In this document: positions 8,907 to 16,435 of the stretch, one piece after another
How positions within the stretch are numbered: the stretch's first letter is position 1
Layout: each line of letters opens with the position of its first letter
DNA from: CAWDMW01 sp963803575
GTDB taxonomy: Bacteria; Pseudomonadota; Alphaproteobacteria; Rickettsiales; UBA998
Direction of reading: 5' to 3'
NCBI GenBank assembly: GCA_963803575.1
Contig: CAWDMW010000002.1
Span: 1,674,001 to 1,738,000 of the forward strand
DNA: 64,000 nucleotides
The notes under the pieces: generated by a model
Database searches by the model: none
What the model was told of the DNA's origin: nothing
What the model saw: only the letters and a program-made list of their open reading frames with translations
Position numbers and translations under genes: made by a program

Positions 8907-10019
8907 TTACTCCACAAGAATACGGGCATTGGTATAGCCCATATGATGTGTTTTGTTCAATAAGTTTGTGGCTTGCTGATAAGTATCACCTGCATTAAAG
9001 GAAACACGGTAAAATGTTTCGTCGCGCACTACCACCGGAGTTACCATAGGATTAGCAATGGAACGCAATGCATCTGCGTGACGGCGGGCATTGTCGGGGT
9101 TGTTAAATGATGCAGTGTGTACACGGAAGCGCTGGTAACTGTTTGAAGCGGCAACATTAGGCGTTCTGGTACGCGATGTAGAGGCCAATACTTCACGAAA
9201 CGCATCACTATCATCAGTTCCGAGGTCAGAGTAAGAGTGGTTTGACTGCTGATATGATACAGACACATCAACAGGTAATGGCACCGCAGAAGGTATTGTG
9301 TTTACACGCTGTGGCTGAAAAGACTCAACACCTTTTGTTTTACTCACTGGCTCAGCATAAACAAGCTTAGGCAATGGGACAACGGGTTGAGATGGTGGTG
9401 TATATGCTGCTTGCTGATAATCTGCTTCTCTTTCATCAGAGACCAGCACCGGGCGCGGCTTTAATGCCTTAATACCCATTTCATCCGGTGCCGTAATGCC
9501 AAGCCCTGCAATATAGCGTTTGGTAGAATCTTCCAGATATTCAACCTTTACCGAAGCCACACCATCATTAATCATATTTAGCTTTTTAGCAGCTGCTTTA
9601 GACAGATCAATAATGCGATCATCCGCAAAAGGCCCGCGGTCATTCACACGTACCATGATAGACTTACCCGTATCCAGACGAGTTACACGGACAAGAGAGG
9701 GCATAGGCAGGGTGCGGTGTGCAGCAGTCATCTCATGCTGGTCATAACGCTCACCATTGGCGGTTTGTCGCCCGTGAAAACCGGGGCCATACCATGAAGC
9801 TTCTCCTCTTTCACTATAACGCGGATTATGTCGTGGACGATAGGTTCGCCCTTTGATGGTGTAGGGTTTGCCAATTTTAACGCGTGTTGGGTGCTGGGTT
9901 CCGCCATAAGGGGAACCATTGTCAAATGTAATCGTATCAATCGTATTATTAACAGAATCGGAGCTACACGCTACTAGCCCCAATAGCCCAATACACATGA
10001 TGCCATAAGGCTTCTTCAT
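8907..10019 (-). CDS. rlpA: Septal ring lytic transglycosylase RlpA family lipoprotein (RlpA + SPOR)
   Basis: Predicted outer-membrane lipoprotein acting on denuded glycan strands at the septum. The start at MKKPYGIMC gives a clean lipoprotein signal with lipobox LVAC and lipidated Cys at residue 18. An in-frame ATG at 10085 would add 22 residues with another hydrophobic stretch. The double-psi barrel domain begins at GEASWYGPGFHGRQTANGE and includes VRVNDRGPFADDRIIDLS. A linker rich in Pro, Val and Ser follows, then a C-terminal SPOR domain (FRVHTASFNNPDNARRHAD to the end) that binds peptidoglycan lacking stem peptides. It lies between mltB and dacA, a well-known alphaproteobacterial arrangement. 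Confidence 0.93.
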   Translation of the reverse strand: MKKPYGIMCIGLLGLVACSSDSVNNTIDTITFDNGSPYGGTQHPTRVKIGKPYTIKGRTYRPRHNPRYSERGEASWYGPGFHGRQTANGERYDQHEMTAAHRTLPMPSLVRVTRLDTGKSIMVRVNDRGPFADDRIIDLSKAAAKKLNMINDGVASVKVEYLEDSTKRYIAGLGITAPDEMGIKALKPRPVLVSDEREADYQQAAYTPPSQPVVPLPKLVYAEPVSKTKGVESFQPQRVNTIPSAVPLPVDVSVSYQQSNHSYSDLGTDDSDAFREVLASTSRTRTPNVAASNSYQRFRVHTASFNNPDNARRHADALRSIANPMVTPVVVRDETFYRVSFNAGDTYQQATNLLNKTHHMGYTNARILVE

Positions 10020-10098
10020 CAGCCAAAACAGAAAAAGGGAGGTGTGTTTTGTAAACCACCATACAATACGAGCAGCAATACGCATGACTTAAACTCTA

Positions 10099-11070
10099 CT
10101 ATACTCCTCGGCCAATGTCATCCGCCAACAGCCCTACAGCCGTACCAAAAAAGCGTGAGAAGTTCCATTTTAGCAACACATGATAGTTAGGATAAACCAG
10201 ATATGCCCCCTCTTCTACAGCACCTGGCAACATGAATGCCGCCTGTAAATCCACATCCGGTAATGGCGTTCCATCCAGATAAGTGATGCCCTGACGTTTC
10301 CAGTGTGAAAGCGGGAAAAAACCATTAATATCTTCCTGACTCACATCAAACCCTTTAGGCAATCGCACCTGACGCCCCCAGCGTTCATCATCCTTCCAGC
10401 CACTTTGTTTCAGGTAATTAGCGATAGACGCGAATACATCTGGCAGCGTGTTCCATATATCTCTATGCCCGTCACCATCATAATCTACAGCGAAATTCAT
10501 GAAACTGGATGGCATAAACTGGCACTGCCCCATAGCACCAGCCCACGATCCTTTCATATTTTCGTAAGTAATATGCCCATCTTGAATGATAGCCAGTGAT
10601 GTCAAAAACTCTTTTGTAAACAGCTCTTTGCGCCGCCCTTCATATGCCAGTGTGGCGAGTGCGCGCGGAACATTATGCCCACCGGTGAAGCTGCCAAACG
10701 CGGTTTCTGTTCCCCATAATGCCACAATATACTTTGCAGGGACACCATACTCAGCGGCTACTTTCTCCAGCAGTGCACGATGTTTGCGGTACAATGCATG
10801 GCCACGCTTCACTCGGTAATCAGATACAATATTCTGGCGATACTTCGTAAAGCGTAGCTTATCTTCCGGCTGATTCTTATCTGCCGCTACAGCCTTCTTA
10901 TTGACCTTAAAGCCGTGAAACACTTTATCCAGCAATGCGTTATCTATGCCCTCAGCTTGTGCTTTAGCACGCATAGAGGAAATGAACGGCTGCAATTCAT
11001 TTGCCTGCACAGAATGATTCCATGATATAAGCATAACGTACAAAGAAAGAAGGGATAGATATTTATTCAT
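10099..11070 (-). CDS. mltB: Lytic murein transglycosylase (MltB family)
   Basis: Cleaves the glycan strand with formation of anhydro-MurNAc. A 323-residue protein with a Sec signal peptide (about 1-23) but no lipobox, so it is probably periplasmic and soluble, unlike E. coli MltB. The catalytic Glu is in LWGTETAFGSF (Glu122); SWAGAMGQCQFMPSSF and the DYDGDGHRDIW segment are the other family blocks. It is the first gene of the six-gene operon running to pyrD and ends 13 nt before the longest rlpA reading frame. See the promoter entry for its unusually short predicted 5' leader. Confidence 0.94.
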   Translation of the reverse strand: MNKYLSLLSLYVMLISWNHSVQANELQPFISSMRAKAQAEGIDNALLDKVFHGFKVNKKAVAADKNQPEDKLRFTKYRQNIVSDYRVKRGHALYRKHRALLEKVAAEYGVPAKYIVALWGTETAFGSFTGGHNVPRALATLAYEGRRKELFTKEFLTSLAIIQDGHITYENMKGSWAGAMGQCQFMPSSFMNFAVDYDGDGHRDIWNTLPDVFASIANYLKQSGWKDDERWGRQVRLPKGFDVSQEDINGFFPLSHWKRQGITYLDGTPLPDVDLQAAFMLPGAVEEGAYLVYPNYHVLLKWNFSRFFGTAVGLLADDIGRGV

Positions 11071-11079
11071 AGCCCTAAC

Positions 11080-11108
11080 CCTATAACAAACAAACTCTGT
11101 GCTATCAA
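11080..11108 (-). promoter_or_regulatory. Predicted sigma-70 promoter of the mltB operon, very short leader
   Basis: On the minus strand TTGATA (11103-11108) and TATAGG (11080-11085) are separated by 17 bp. Only 9 nt lie between the -10 box and the mltB ATG, so a start about 7 nt downstream of the -10 box would leave a leader of 2-3 nt. Confidence 0.5.
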
Positions 11109-11180
11109 AGTAATTCTTCGCAAATTTTTCATGATTTTTTTGATGACAATCTGTGTGACCTCATGGCATGAATATATCGT

Positions 11181-12452
11181 ATGATGACTACGACCACTTA
11201 CCCACTGCAAACCCCTTCAACGGATGATTCACAGCAACTGATTGATACCGGACGGACATACTGGACACAAAATTATAATCCTCGCAACATGGTGCTGGAT
11301 CATGGGAAAGGGGCAATTGTGTGGGATAAAGATGGACATGATTACGTTGATCTGGGATCTGGGATTGCCGTGTGCAGCCTTGGCCATCAGGATACTGACC
11401 TATTGGAAGCACTGGAAACGCAAGCGCGCAAACTCTGGCATACAAGCAATATTTTCTTTACCGAGCCTGCGATTGCATTATCGGAAGCATTGATAAACGC
11501 CACCCCTTTTGCAAAACGCGTCTATTTCTGCAACTCCGGTGCAGAAGCAAATGAAGCCGCCATCAAGATTGCCCGGAAATGGGGAGCAGATCAAGGACGC
11601 CCGCCTGAAAAGCGTGAAATCATTACCTTCAAAGGCTCATTCCATGGACGCACTATTGCTGCCGTAACAGCTACCGCGCAACCTAAATACCATGAAGGGT
11701 TTGAGCCGATGCCCGGCGGATTTGTTTATTGCGATGAATTCAATGACCTTGAGGCGTTAGCATCCCTCATCACAGACAAAACACTGGCAATCATGCTGGA
11801 ACCTGTGCAGGGTGAAGGTGGTGTTAAACCTGCAACTCATGCATTCATGAAAGGGGTTAGGTCATTATGTGATAAGCACAACTTACTCATGATTGCGGAT
11901 GAAATTCAGTGTGGTATGGGACGTACCGGTGTTTTGTTTGGGCATCTTTACAGTGAAGCTGTACATCCCGACATTATGACCCTTGCTAAAGCACTGGGGT
12001 GTGGAATGCCCATTGGTGCAACATTAGTTGGTGAGAAAACAGAACATACTCTCCAGCCGGGAACGCATGGCTCCACGTATGGTGGTAATCCGGTGATGTG
12101 TGCGGTAGCGCTCAAAGCCCTGCATAAAATTATGTCACCATCTCTGCTGGCCAATGTGGAGGAACGTTCACAGCAGCTATTTACGACACTTGCCCACATT
12201 AATGATGAATTGCAATTATTCACAGAGATTCGTGGACGTGGGTTAATGGTAGGCGCGGAACTTATACCCGAACTGCACGGGAAAGCCGGTGCCTTATCAG
12301 AGTATGCACGTACCTTTGGCGTGTTGGTACTAATTGCCGGAGTAAATGTTATGCGTTTTCTCCCCCCTCTAAACATCACCGAGGAAGAATTGGCGCAAGG
12401 GCTGGATCGACTGAAAGCAGCACTTATTCATTACCGGGCTAACGTATCATGA
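11181..12452 (+). CDS. argD: Acetylornithine / succinylornithine aminotransferase (ArgD/AstC, class III PLP)
   Basis: PLP-dependent class III aminotransferase acting on N-acetylornithine (biosynthesis) or N-succinylornithine (degradation). The 423-residue protein shows the N-terminal DHGKGAIVWDKDGHDYVDL, FCNSGAEANEAAIKIAR (PLP phosphate site), FKGSFHGRT, ADEIQCGMGRTG and the Schiff-base Lys270 in TLAKALGCGMPIGA, with GSTYGGNPV after it. ArgD and AstC cannot be told apart by sequence alone. Because astA and astD lie 30 kb away without astC, a dual role is plausible. The 110 bp before it separates it from divergent mltB. The first two codons are both ATG, and no strong ribosome-binding site is visible. 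Confidence 0.9.
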   Translation: MMTTTTYPLQTPSTDDSQQLIDTGRTYWTQNYNPRNMVLDHGKGAIVWDKDGHDYVDLGSGIAVCSLGHQDTDLLEALETQARKLWHTSNIFFTEPAIALSEALINATPFAKRVYFCNSGAEANEAAIKIARKWGADQGRPPEKREIITFKGSFHGRTIAAVTATAQPKYHEGFEPMPGGFVYCDEFNDLEALASLITDKTLAIMLEPVQGEGGVKPATHAFMKGVRSLCDKHNLLMIADEIQCGMGRTGVLFGHLYSEAVHPDIMTLAKALGCGMPIGATLVGEKTEHTLQPGTHGSTYGGNPVMCAVALKALHKIMSPSLLANVEERSQQLFTTLAHINDELQLFTEIRGRGLMVGAELIPELHGKAGALSEYARTFGVLVLIAGVNVMRFLPPLNITEEELAQGLDRLKAALIHYRANVS

Positions 12453-12457
12453 TTGCT

Positions 12458-12487
12458 TTGACAGCGTAAGGCTTGCCAACGTATAAT
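12458..12487 (+). promoter_or_regulatory. Consensus sigma-70 promoter, TTGACA-N18-TATAAT
   Basis: Both hexamers match the consensus exactly: TTGACA at 12458-12463 and TATAAT at 12482-12487, 18 bp apart. The ATG of the next gene is at 12495, so the expected transcription start falls on or next to the start codon. The -35 box lies just past the argD stop codon. Confidence 0.8.
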
Positions 12488-12494
12488 AAGGCGT

Positions 12495-13328
12495 ATGGAT
12501 AACCAGCAGGCATTGCTTTCCCTGATGCAGGGAAAATACGCAGATATACGCGAGATTGAAACACGCTATCAGATATTCGGACATGAGGGAGATTACCGCT
12601 CCCGTATCGAATATTATCATGACGCTGTGCGTGCGCTCCATTCAGATTACGAAGACGGGCTGTCAAAACATTCGCGTCTTTCTGTAGAGCGTTTGGCTTA
12701 TGATGCAGAAATGCTCCGCATTATCACCGCACGCCCTCTGGTAGCTGGCCGTGGCGAGCAGCATTTTTCTACCAGTGACGCAATAAGTGCTGACGGGATG
12801 GCAGGCAGTAACTTACGTCCTGACCGGCGTACAAAACAAGAACTGACGCAGCTATACCGCGACTACACGGTTTTCTTTGTAGCGATCATGATGCCTAAGG
12901 CAGATGAGAATAATACGGCGCGCAAAGAAGAATCCGACATACTGATAGAGGATTGCTACCGATTAGAGAACTTACTGAATCAGCTATCTAGCGGTAGTTT
13001 AGATATTGGTGCGGTTGTGAAAGCCGCGAATATGATGGAACATGAAGGCCTACGACAAAAGATTATGATGTTGCTTAATAATGGCATTCCTTCCAAAGGC
13101 GAATTAACGCAGGCCAGCCAGTCAGTGCAACAGGCACGACATTCCGTGCAACATGATGTGCAGGCAATGGACGCCGCTGCTATGCGTTTTTCCAGTAGTC
13201 AACTTATGGTCTATGAAGAATCGCGGGATACGGTGAAAAAATTAGCATCTCAAGGGCTAAATATTGCGGGCAAACATACCGGAACCGCTATACAACAACA
13301 GCACTCCGGACAAAGCCGTGGGGTCTAA
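12495..13328 (+). CDS. Hypothetical protein, probably translated from a leaderless mRNA
   Basis: A 277-residue protein of unknown family, soluble and mostly helical by composition, rich in Gln, Glu, Arg and Ala. No signal peptide or membrane segment is evident. Segments such as EIETRYQIFGHEGDYRSRIEYYH and a C-terminal half with repeated Gln/Ala/His (SQSVQQARHSVQHD) suggest long helices or coiled coil. Codon use looks like the neighbours. The start ATG is 7 nt after a perfect -10 box, so the mRNA probably begins at or next to the start codon. An internal Met (codon 11) has no ribosome-binding site either. It sits alone between argD and a small membrane protein gene; context gives no function. 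Confidence 0.75.
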   Translation: MDNQQALLSLMQGKYADIREIETRYQIFGHEGDYRSRIEYYHDAVRALHSDYEDGLSKHSRLSVERLAYDAEMLRIITARPLVAGRGEQHFSTSDAISADGMAGSNLRPDRRTKQELTQLYRDYTVFFVAIMMPKADENNTARKEESDILIEDCYRLENLLNQLSSGSLDIGAVVKAANMMEHEGLRQKIMMLLNNGIPSKGELTQASQSVQQARHSVQHDVQAMDAAAMRFSSSQLMVYEESRDTVKKLASQGLNIAGKHTGTAIQQQHSGQSRGV

Positions 13329-13396
13329 CTTATCGTTTGCACCGCAGCATGTGCCGTGCTATGAACAACGTTCAAATACATAAAGGGAGCAACATA

Positions 13397-13528
13397 ATGC
13401 AGGACTTTGTGATACCTCATGTGAAACACATCATTAAACAGCTCACTTCTTTCAGAGGGTCTATGCTGGTGTTGTTTGCTGTCACAAGCCTGTGTCTGGC
13501 CTCGCTTAATATCATTATTATTGACTGA
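13397..13528 (+). CDS. Small single-pass membrane protein (43 residues), unknown
   Basis: A 43-residue reading frame starting MQDFVIPHVKHI, preceded by a strong ribosome-binding site (GGGAG at 13385-13389, about 7 nt before the ATG). The C-terminal half is a single hydrophobic helix (about residues 22-40) ending IIIID. The longer in-frame reading from 13337 has no such site, so the shorter start is chosen. It ends 9 nt before the xthA start. Family unknown. Confidence 0.55.
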   Translation: MQDFVIPHVKHIIKQLTSFRGSMLVLFAVTSLCLASLNIIIID

Positions 13529-13537
13529 TTTGTCCTC

Positions 13538-14329
13538 ATGGCCATTCGCATAGCAAGCTGGAACATCAACTCTGTGCGGCTGCGTCTTCCGCTTATCGAG
13601 CAATATACCCGGCAAGCATCACCTGACATACTTTGTTTGCAGGAAACTAAAACAGTGGATGCAACGTTTCCTCTTGAAGCATTGCAGGCGTTGGGCTACC
13701 CGCATATTCTATATAGTGGCGAGAAGAGCTATAACGGCGTAGCAATTCTCTCCAAATTACCCCTTGCACCTTTGCCTGAAATGGATATGACAGGCGACAA
13801 TGCAAAACGGCATATAGCAGCGCGTGTAGATGACAAACTTATGCTACATAATTTCTATATTCCTGCAGGAGGTGACGTACCAGATGCTGCATTAAATCCC
13901 AAATTTGCCAACAAGCTAGCGTTTTTAAGCGCGCTGGAATCATGGTCGTCAGGTATCGTGAATGATTCTGTTATTGCGGTAGGTGACTTTAACATTGCAC
14001 CTTTCGAGCATGATGTATGGTCACACAAGCAATTGCGCAGTGTCGTATCACACACCGATATTGAGATCACTCGACTCCAGCGTATCCAGCGTGCGGGAAA
14101 CTGGATTGATACGGGGCGTCATTTTACTCCGGAATCCGAGAAACTTTATAGCTGGTGGAGTTACCGCAACCGCGACTGGCGTAAATCTAACCGTGGCCGT
14201 AGATTAGACCATATCTGGGTAACACAGGTATTACGCCCTTCACTAAAAGCCTACGACACCCTAACGACTGCACGTGACTGGGAGCGCCCCTCCGATCATG
14301 TGCCTATTATGCTAACGCTTGACATTTAA
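13538..14329 (+). CDS. xthA: Exodeoxyribonuclease III (AP endonuclease)
   Basis: Mg-dependent EEP-family nuclease for base excision repair at abasic sites. The 263-residue protein shows SWNINSVRLRL (metal-site Asn), LCLQETKT (metal-binding Glu), a YNGVAILSK segment, GDFNIAP (catalytic Asp/Asn), WWSYRNRDWRKSNRGRRLDHIW and the terminal SDHVPIM with the catalytic His. Length is normal. It ends convergently with a small minus-strand gene whose stop codon overlaps its own by two bases. Confidence 0.96.
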   Translation: MAIRIASWNINSVRLRLPLIEQYTRQASPDILCLQETKTVDATFPLEALQALGYPHILYSGEKSYNGVAILSKLPLAPLPEMDMTGDNAKRHIAARVDDKLMLHNFYIPAGGDVPDAALNPKFANKLAFLSALESWSSGIVNDSVIAVGDFNIAPFEHDVWSHKQLRSVVSHTDIEITRLQRIQRAGNWIDTGRHFTPESEKLYSWWSYRNRDWRKSNRGRRLDHIWVTQVLRPSLKAYDTLTTARDWERPSDHVPIMLTLDI

Positions 14330-14469
14330 GCAGGCTTTTTAGGCGTCGCGTGCATACCCGGTTTGGGCGATGACTTCCTACGTTTCAAATTCTCGCGCAA
14401 AGCACTCTTTAATCGTTTGTCGCCTGCTTTGGTAGAGATAGGGTCAGTTGGTTGTTTGTTAGTGGCCAT
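14326..14469 (-). CDS. Small basic protein (47 residues), hypothetical
   Basis: Short minus-strand reading frame MATNKQPTDPIST... with a basic middle (KRLKSALRENLKRRK) and a Pro/Lys-rich end (TPKKPA). The pattern of a Leu-spaced basic helix (RLKxALRENLKRR) resembles small unannotated proteins I associate with alphaproteobacteria, but I cannot confirm homology here. The stop overlaps the xthA stop convergently. There is no obvious ribosome-binding site. A nucleic-acid-binding role would only be a guess from charge. Confidence 0.5.
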   Translation of the reverse strand: MATNKQPTDPISTKAGDKRLKSALRENLKRRKSSPKPGMHATPKKPA

Positions 14470-14613
14470 CCATGATGATTAACATAACCACATCCACAAA
14501 ACAATTAAACACTTGCAAGCCAACATGAAACATGGCATCAAGATGAGCCTGTAATGAGTTATGATATTGTTATGTGCTAATCACTCATTCTATTTGACAT
14601 ATCGCACCGATAT

Positions 14614-14650
14614 GCAGCTGTAGCTCAGTGGTAGAGCGCATCATTGGTAA
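14614..14650 (+). pseudogene. 5' half of a tRNA-Thr(GGT) gene, 3' half missing
   Basis: The segment is a normal tRNA 5' half: acceptor strand GCAGCTG, TA, D-arm GCTC-AGTGGTA-GAGC, anticodon 5' stem CATCA and loop TTGGTAA with anticodon GGT. The pairing partners (TGATG for the anticodon stem, CAGCTGC for the acceptor) do not occur in the next 190 bp. Identity with the intact tRNA-Thr at 14844 ends exactly after the anticodon loop. GCAGCTG is, from memory, a usual tRNA-Thr acceptor in alphaproteobacteria, so this may be the original gene, now broken. Confidence 0.7.
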
Positions 14651-14749
14651 GCGGTTATTTACCGTGCCATCGGTGAATATGGCACAAATCGGAGCGAAAG
14701 TTCCAAACACCGCAGAGAACGTGACCTTTCATGGGTTCTCAACGCGGTG
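14646..14749 (+). other. Structured segment joined to the half tRNA (possible group I intron remnant)
   Basis: Three perfect hairpins follow each other: GGTAA/TTACC (14646-14650 with 14659-14663, using the tRNA anticodon loop), GTGCCAT/ATGGCAC (14664-14670 with 14679-14685), and a two-part stem CACCGC+GAGAAC / GTTCTC+GCGGTG (14708-14749). Short pieces recall group I intron core elements (AAATCGGAGCGAAAGTTCC, CGCAGAGA, GGTGAAGATAG), but P4/P6 and P7 partners are not found and there is no 3' exon. It may instead be another structured RNA. Nothing recognisable lies between 14750 and 14843. Confidence 0.3.
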
Positions 14750-14843
14750 AAGATAGTGTAAATGAAAGGATCGAAAATGGGCAAAAAGCCAGCGGGTTAC
14801 ACCACGGTTACTAGTTCATTTTCAAAGGCATTTATGTCTAAAA

Positions 14844-14918
14844 GCCGCCTTAGCTCAGGGGCAGAGCGCGTCATTGGTAATGACGAGGCCACAAGTTCGA
14901 TTCTTGTAGGCGGCACCA
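14844..14918 (+). tRNA. tRNA-Thr (anticodon GGT)
   Basis: Complete cloverleaf: acceptor GCCGCCT/AGGCGGC, D-stem GCTC/GAGC, anticodon stem CGTCA/TGACG around TTGGTAA (GGT), T-stem ACAAG/CTTGT with loop TTCGATT, discriminator A and encoded CCA. It is the functional partner of the broken copy 230 bp upstream. Confidence 0.95.
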
Positions 14919-15126
14919 TTTCTTCTTCTTTTAAGTTGCTTAAGGTCTGCTTTTAAGCAGCGAGGGTACACTAGAAACAATTGGATTAAATTCTTGAGAG
15001 TACCTACCTAACTGTTGGGTCAGAAGCCTCAGTTTTCTGTATGATAGCGCTGTTGGCAAAGAGCTTTCATCAAGGAGGTTTTTGCATAAATTCGAGATTA
15101 CCTGACTCCACAACTTGGCTTGTCTT

Positions 15127-15456
15127 TTATGTAGAACCCCAACAATTACTCTGGAGAAAATATCTTTTGATATATTTTCCGTCACATCGTCCCGCACAAT
15201 AATCCTCATGAAAAACAGCACTGCTATCCTCATAAATGAGCAAGTAATCACTCAATCGAACCTTAATTTTCTGCCATTTCTTCACCGGAATACGCAGCAA
15301 TCGCGCAACGTCTTTATCATTATCCTGCAGGTGAACACCTTTTATCCACAGGTGATCCATCAGTAGGCGATAGGCTCCTTTCTCCTCCAGCGTCAACGTG
15401 CCGGTGTCGGCAATATGCGCGTCGGGATACCATTGTTGCATCGGAATTTTACCCAT
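15127..15456 (-). pseudogene. DUF1376 (YdaU-type) prophage protein fragment
   Basis: The 109-residue frame starts MGKIPMQQWYPDAHIADT and continues TLTLEEKGAYRLLMDHLW, with DVARLLRIPVKKWQKIK. This is the N-terminal domain of DUF1376 proteins, found in prophage replication regions. The family is usually longer; here the frame ends after about 100 residues with unrelated sequence, so it is probably truncated or frameshifted. Between 14919 and 15126 no further gene is seen. It belongs to the decayed mobile region between the tRNA-Thr and tRNA-Glu genes. Confidence 0.6.
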
Positions 15457-15458
15457 GG

Positions 15459-15542
15459 TTAAGCCACCGCCTCAAAGCGACGATTCACTTCGTGAGCATC
15501 CTCTGGACTACATGCTCCTATCTGTTCTTGTTTGGACGTCAT
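15459..15542 (-). CDS. 27-codon reading frame upstream of the DUF1376 fragment
   Basis: Minus-strand frame beginning MTSKQEQIGACSPEDAHEV and ending RRFEAVA, stopping 2 nt before the DUF1376 start. The spacing suggests a prophage gene pair or the remains of one. It is too short to assign and may not be a gene. Confidence 0.25.
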   Translation of the reverse strand: MTSKQEQIGACSPEDAHEVNRRFEAVA

Positions 15543-15606
15543 GGGACTAGTATAGATACACACGCGATAGTTGAAAAGAATTTATGTGTTCGGATGCTAT
15601 AGCCTA

Positions 15607-15625
15607 GGTTTTGTTGAGTTTTTAT
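15607..15625 (+). repeat. Left terminal inverted repeat of the IS element
   Basis: Starts GGTTTTGTTGAG followed by TTTTTAT. It matches the right end with one substitution and one extra A in the right copy. Confidence 0.8.
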
Positions 15626-15663
15626 AATTTATTGTGTATAATCGATGGAATCGAGGAGGTTTT

Positions 15664-16014
15664 ATGTCTTATACACAACGAATTGGTCAGCATCAGTGGG
15701 ATTCTATCTATATGTATCTAAACGACTTTGCGAACATATATACCAAGAACGAGGCTGATTGTCGTCGCTTTGTTGAAGCGGTGTTTTGGATGGCGCGTTC
15801 GGGGTCGCAATGGCGACTTTTGCCGCCAGAATATGGCGCATGGAATACGGTCTATCGCCGCTTTTCGGATTGGGCAAAGAAGGGCGTATGGTATAAAATG
15901 ATGTATTATTTTCAGAATGATCGCGATATGGAGTACATCATGATTGACTCCACTATTTTGCGTGCCCACGCTTGCGCCAGCCCTTCAAAAGCAAACAAGA
16001 TGATGAAGGGCTAG
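15664..16014 (+). CDS. IS5-family transposase, upstream frame (orfA)
   Basis: Begins at MSYTQRIGQHQWDSI with an excellent ribosome-binding site (GAGGAGG at 15653-15659, 4 nt before the ATG). It contains the N-terminal DUF4096-type domain (FRFVEAVFWMARSGSQWRLLP-like block) and the first catalytic Asp in MIDSTILRAH near its end. Reading frame B overlaps it by 43 nt in the -1 frame. The overlap holds TTCAAAAG, where a -1 slip from TCA-AAA to TTC-AAA is possible, giving a fused transposase as in other IS427-like elements. Confidence 0.85.
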   Translation: MSYTQRIGQHQWDSIYMYLNDFANIYTKNEADCRRFVEAVFWMARSGSQWRLLPPEYGAWNTVYRRFSDWAKKGVWYKMMYYFQNDRDMEYIMIDSTILRAHACASPSKANKMMKG

Positions 16015-16418
16015 GGCGATCCTGCGGCGGATTCTCTACAAAAATTCACGCCGTTTGCGATGCTTTGGGCAACCCACTTCGCTTTATTATCACGCCAGGT
16101 CAGCGCCACGATGTTTCACAAGCTATTGATATCATTAGTGGAATTAATACGCAAGCGTTATTAGCTGATAAAGGGTATGATTCAGACGAGCTGCGGGAGT
16201 TTGTCCAAAAATCAGGTGCGGCTGCGCATATTCCGCCACGAAAAAATCGGCTAAAAGAGAAAATTTACGATGAGAATCTTTATAAAGAGCGCCATAAAGT
16301 GGAGTGTTTATTTGGTTTTCTAAAGCATTACAGGAGGTTATTTGCACGGTTTGATAAAACCAAACAAAACTTCTCTGCTTTCCTCCATTTTGTCGGCGCA
16401 CTTCAATGGCTAAAATAA
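15972..16418 (+). CDS. IS5-family transposase, downstream frame (orfB, DDE domain)
   Basis: C-terminal DDE domain: FSTKIHAVCDALGNPL, the second Asp in LLADKGYDSDELR, and the Glu in KVECLFGFLKHYRRLFARFDK. It is expected to be made as a fusion with orfA by -1 frameshifting rather than from its own start. It ends 16 bp before the right end of the element. Confidence 0.85.
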   Translation: MRQPFKSKQDDEGLGRSCGGFSTKIHAVCDALGNPLRFIITPGQRHDVSQAIDIISGINTQALLADKGYDSDELREFVQKSGAAAHIPPRKNRLKEKIYDENLYKERHKVECLFGFLKHYRRLFARFDKTKQNFSAFLHFVGALQWLK

Positions 16419-16434
16419 AAATCTCAACAGAACC
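16415..16434 (-). repeat. Right terminal inverted repeat of the IS element
   Basis: Read on the minus strand it begins GGTTCTGTTGAGATTTTTAT, pairing with the left end; TA follows directly outside. Confidence 0.8.
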
Positions 16435-16435
16435 T

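Larger units (their letters stand above)
15607..16434 (+). mobile_element. IS5-family insertion sequence (IS427-like), 828 bp
   Basis: Bounded by imperfect terminal inverted repeats and flanked by TA on both sides (15605-15606 and 16435-16436), taken as a 2-bp target duplication. Two overlapping frames encode a DDE transposase that requires a -1 frameshift. All three catalytic residues are present and no other stop interrupts the frames, so the element looks intact. Confidence 0.88.

Noticed and set aside
14594..14599. TTGACA as -35 box for the half tRNA gene.
   Set aside because: No -10 sequence lies at a usable distance; the expected position falls inside the tRNA sequence.
14651..14843. 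A functional group I intron in tRNA-Thr.
   Set aside because: No 3' exon exists downstream, and P4, P6 and P7 partners are not found. I keep it only as a possible remnant.
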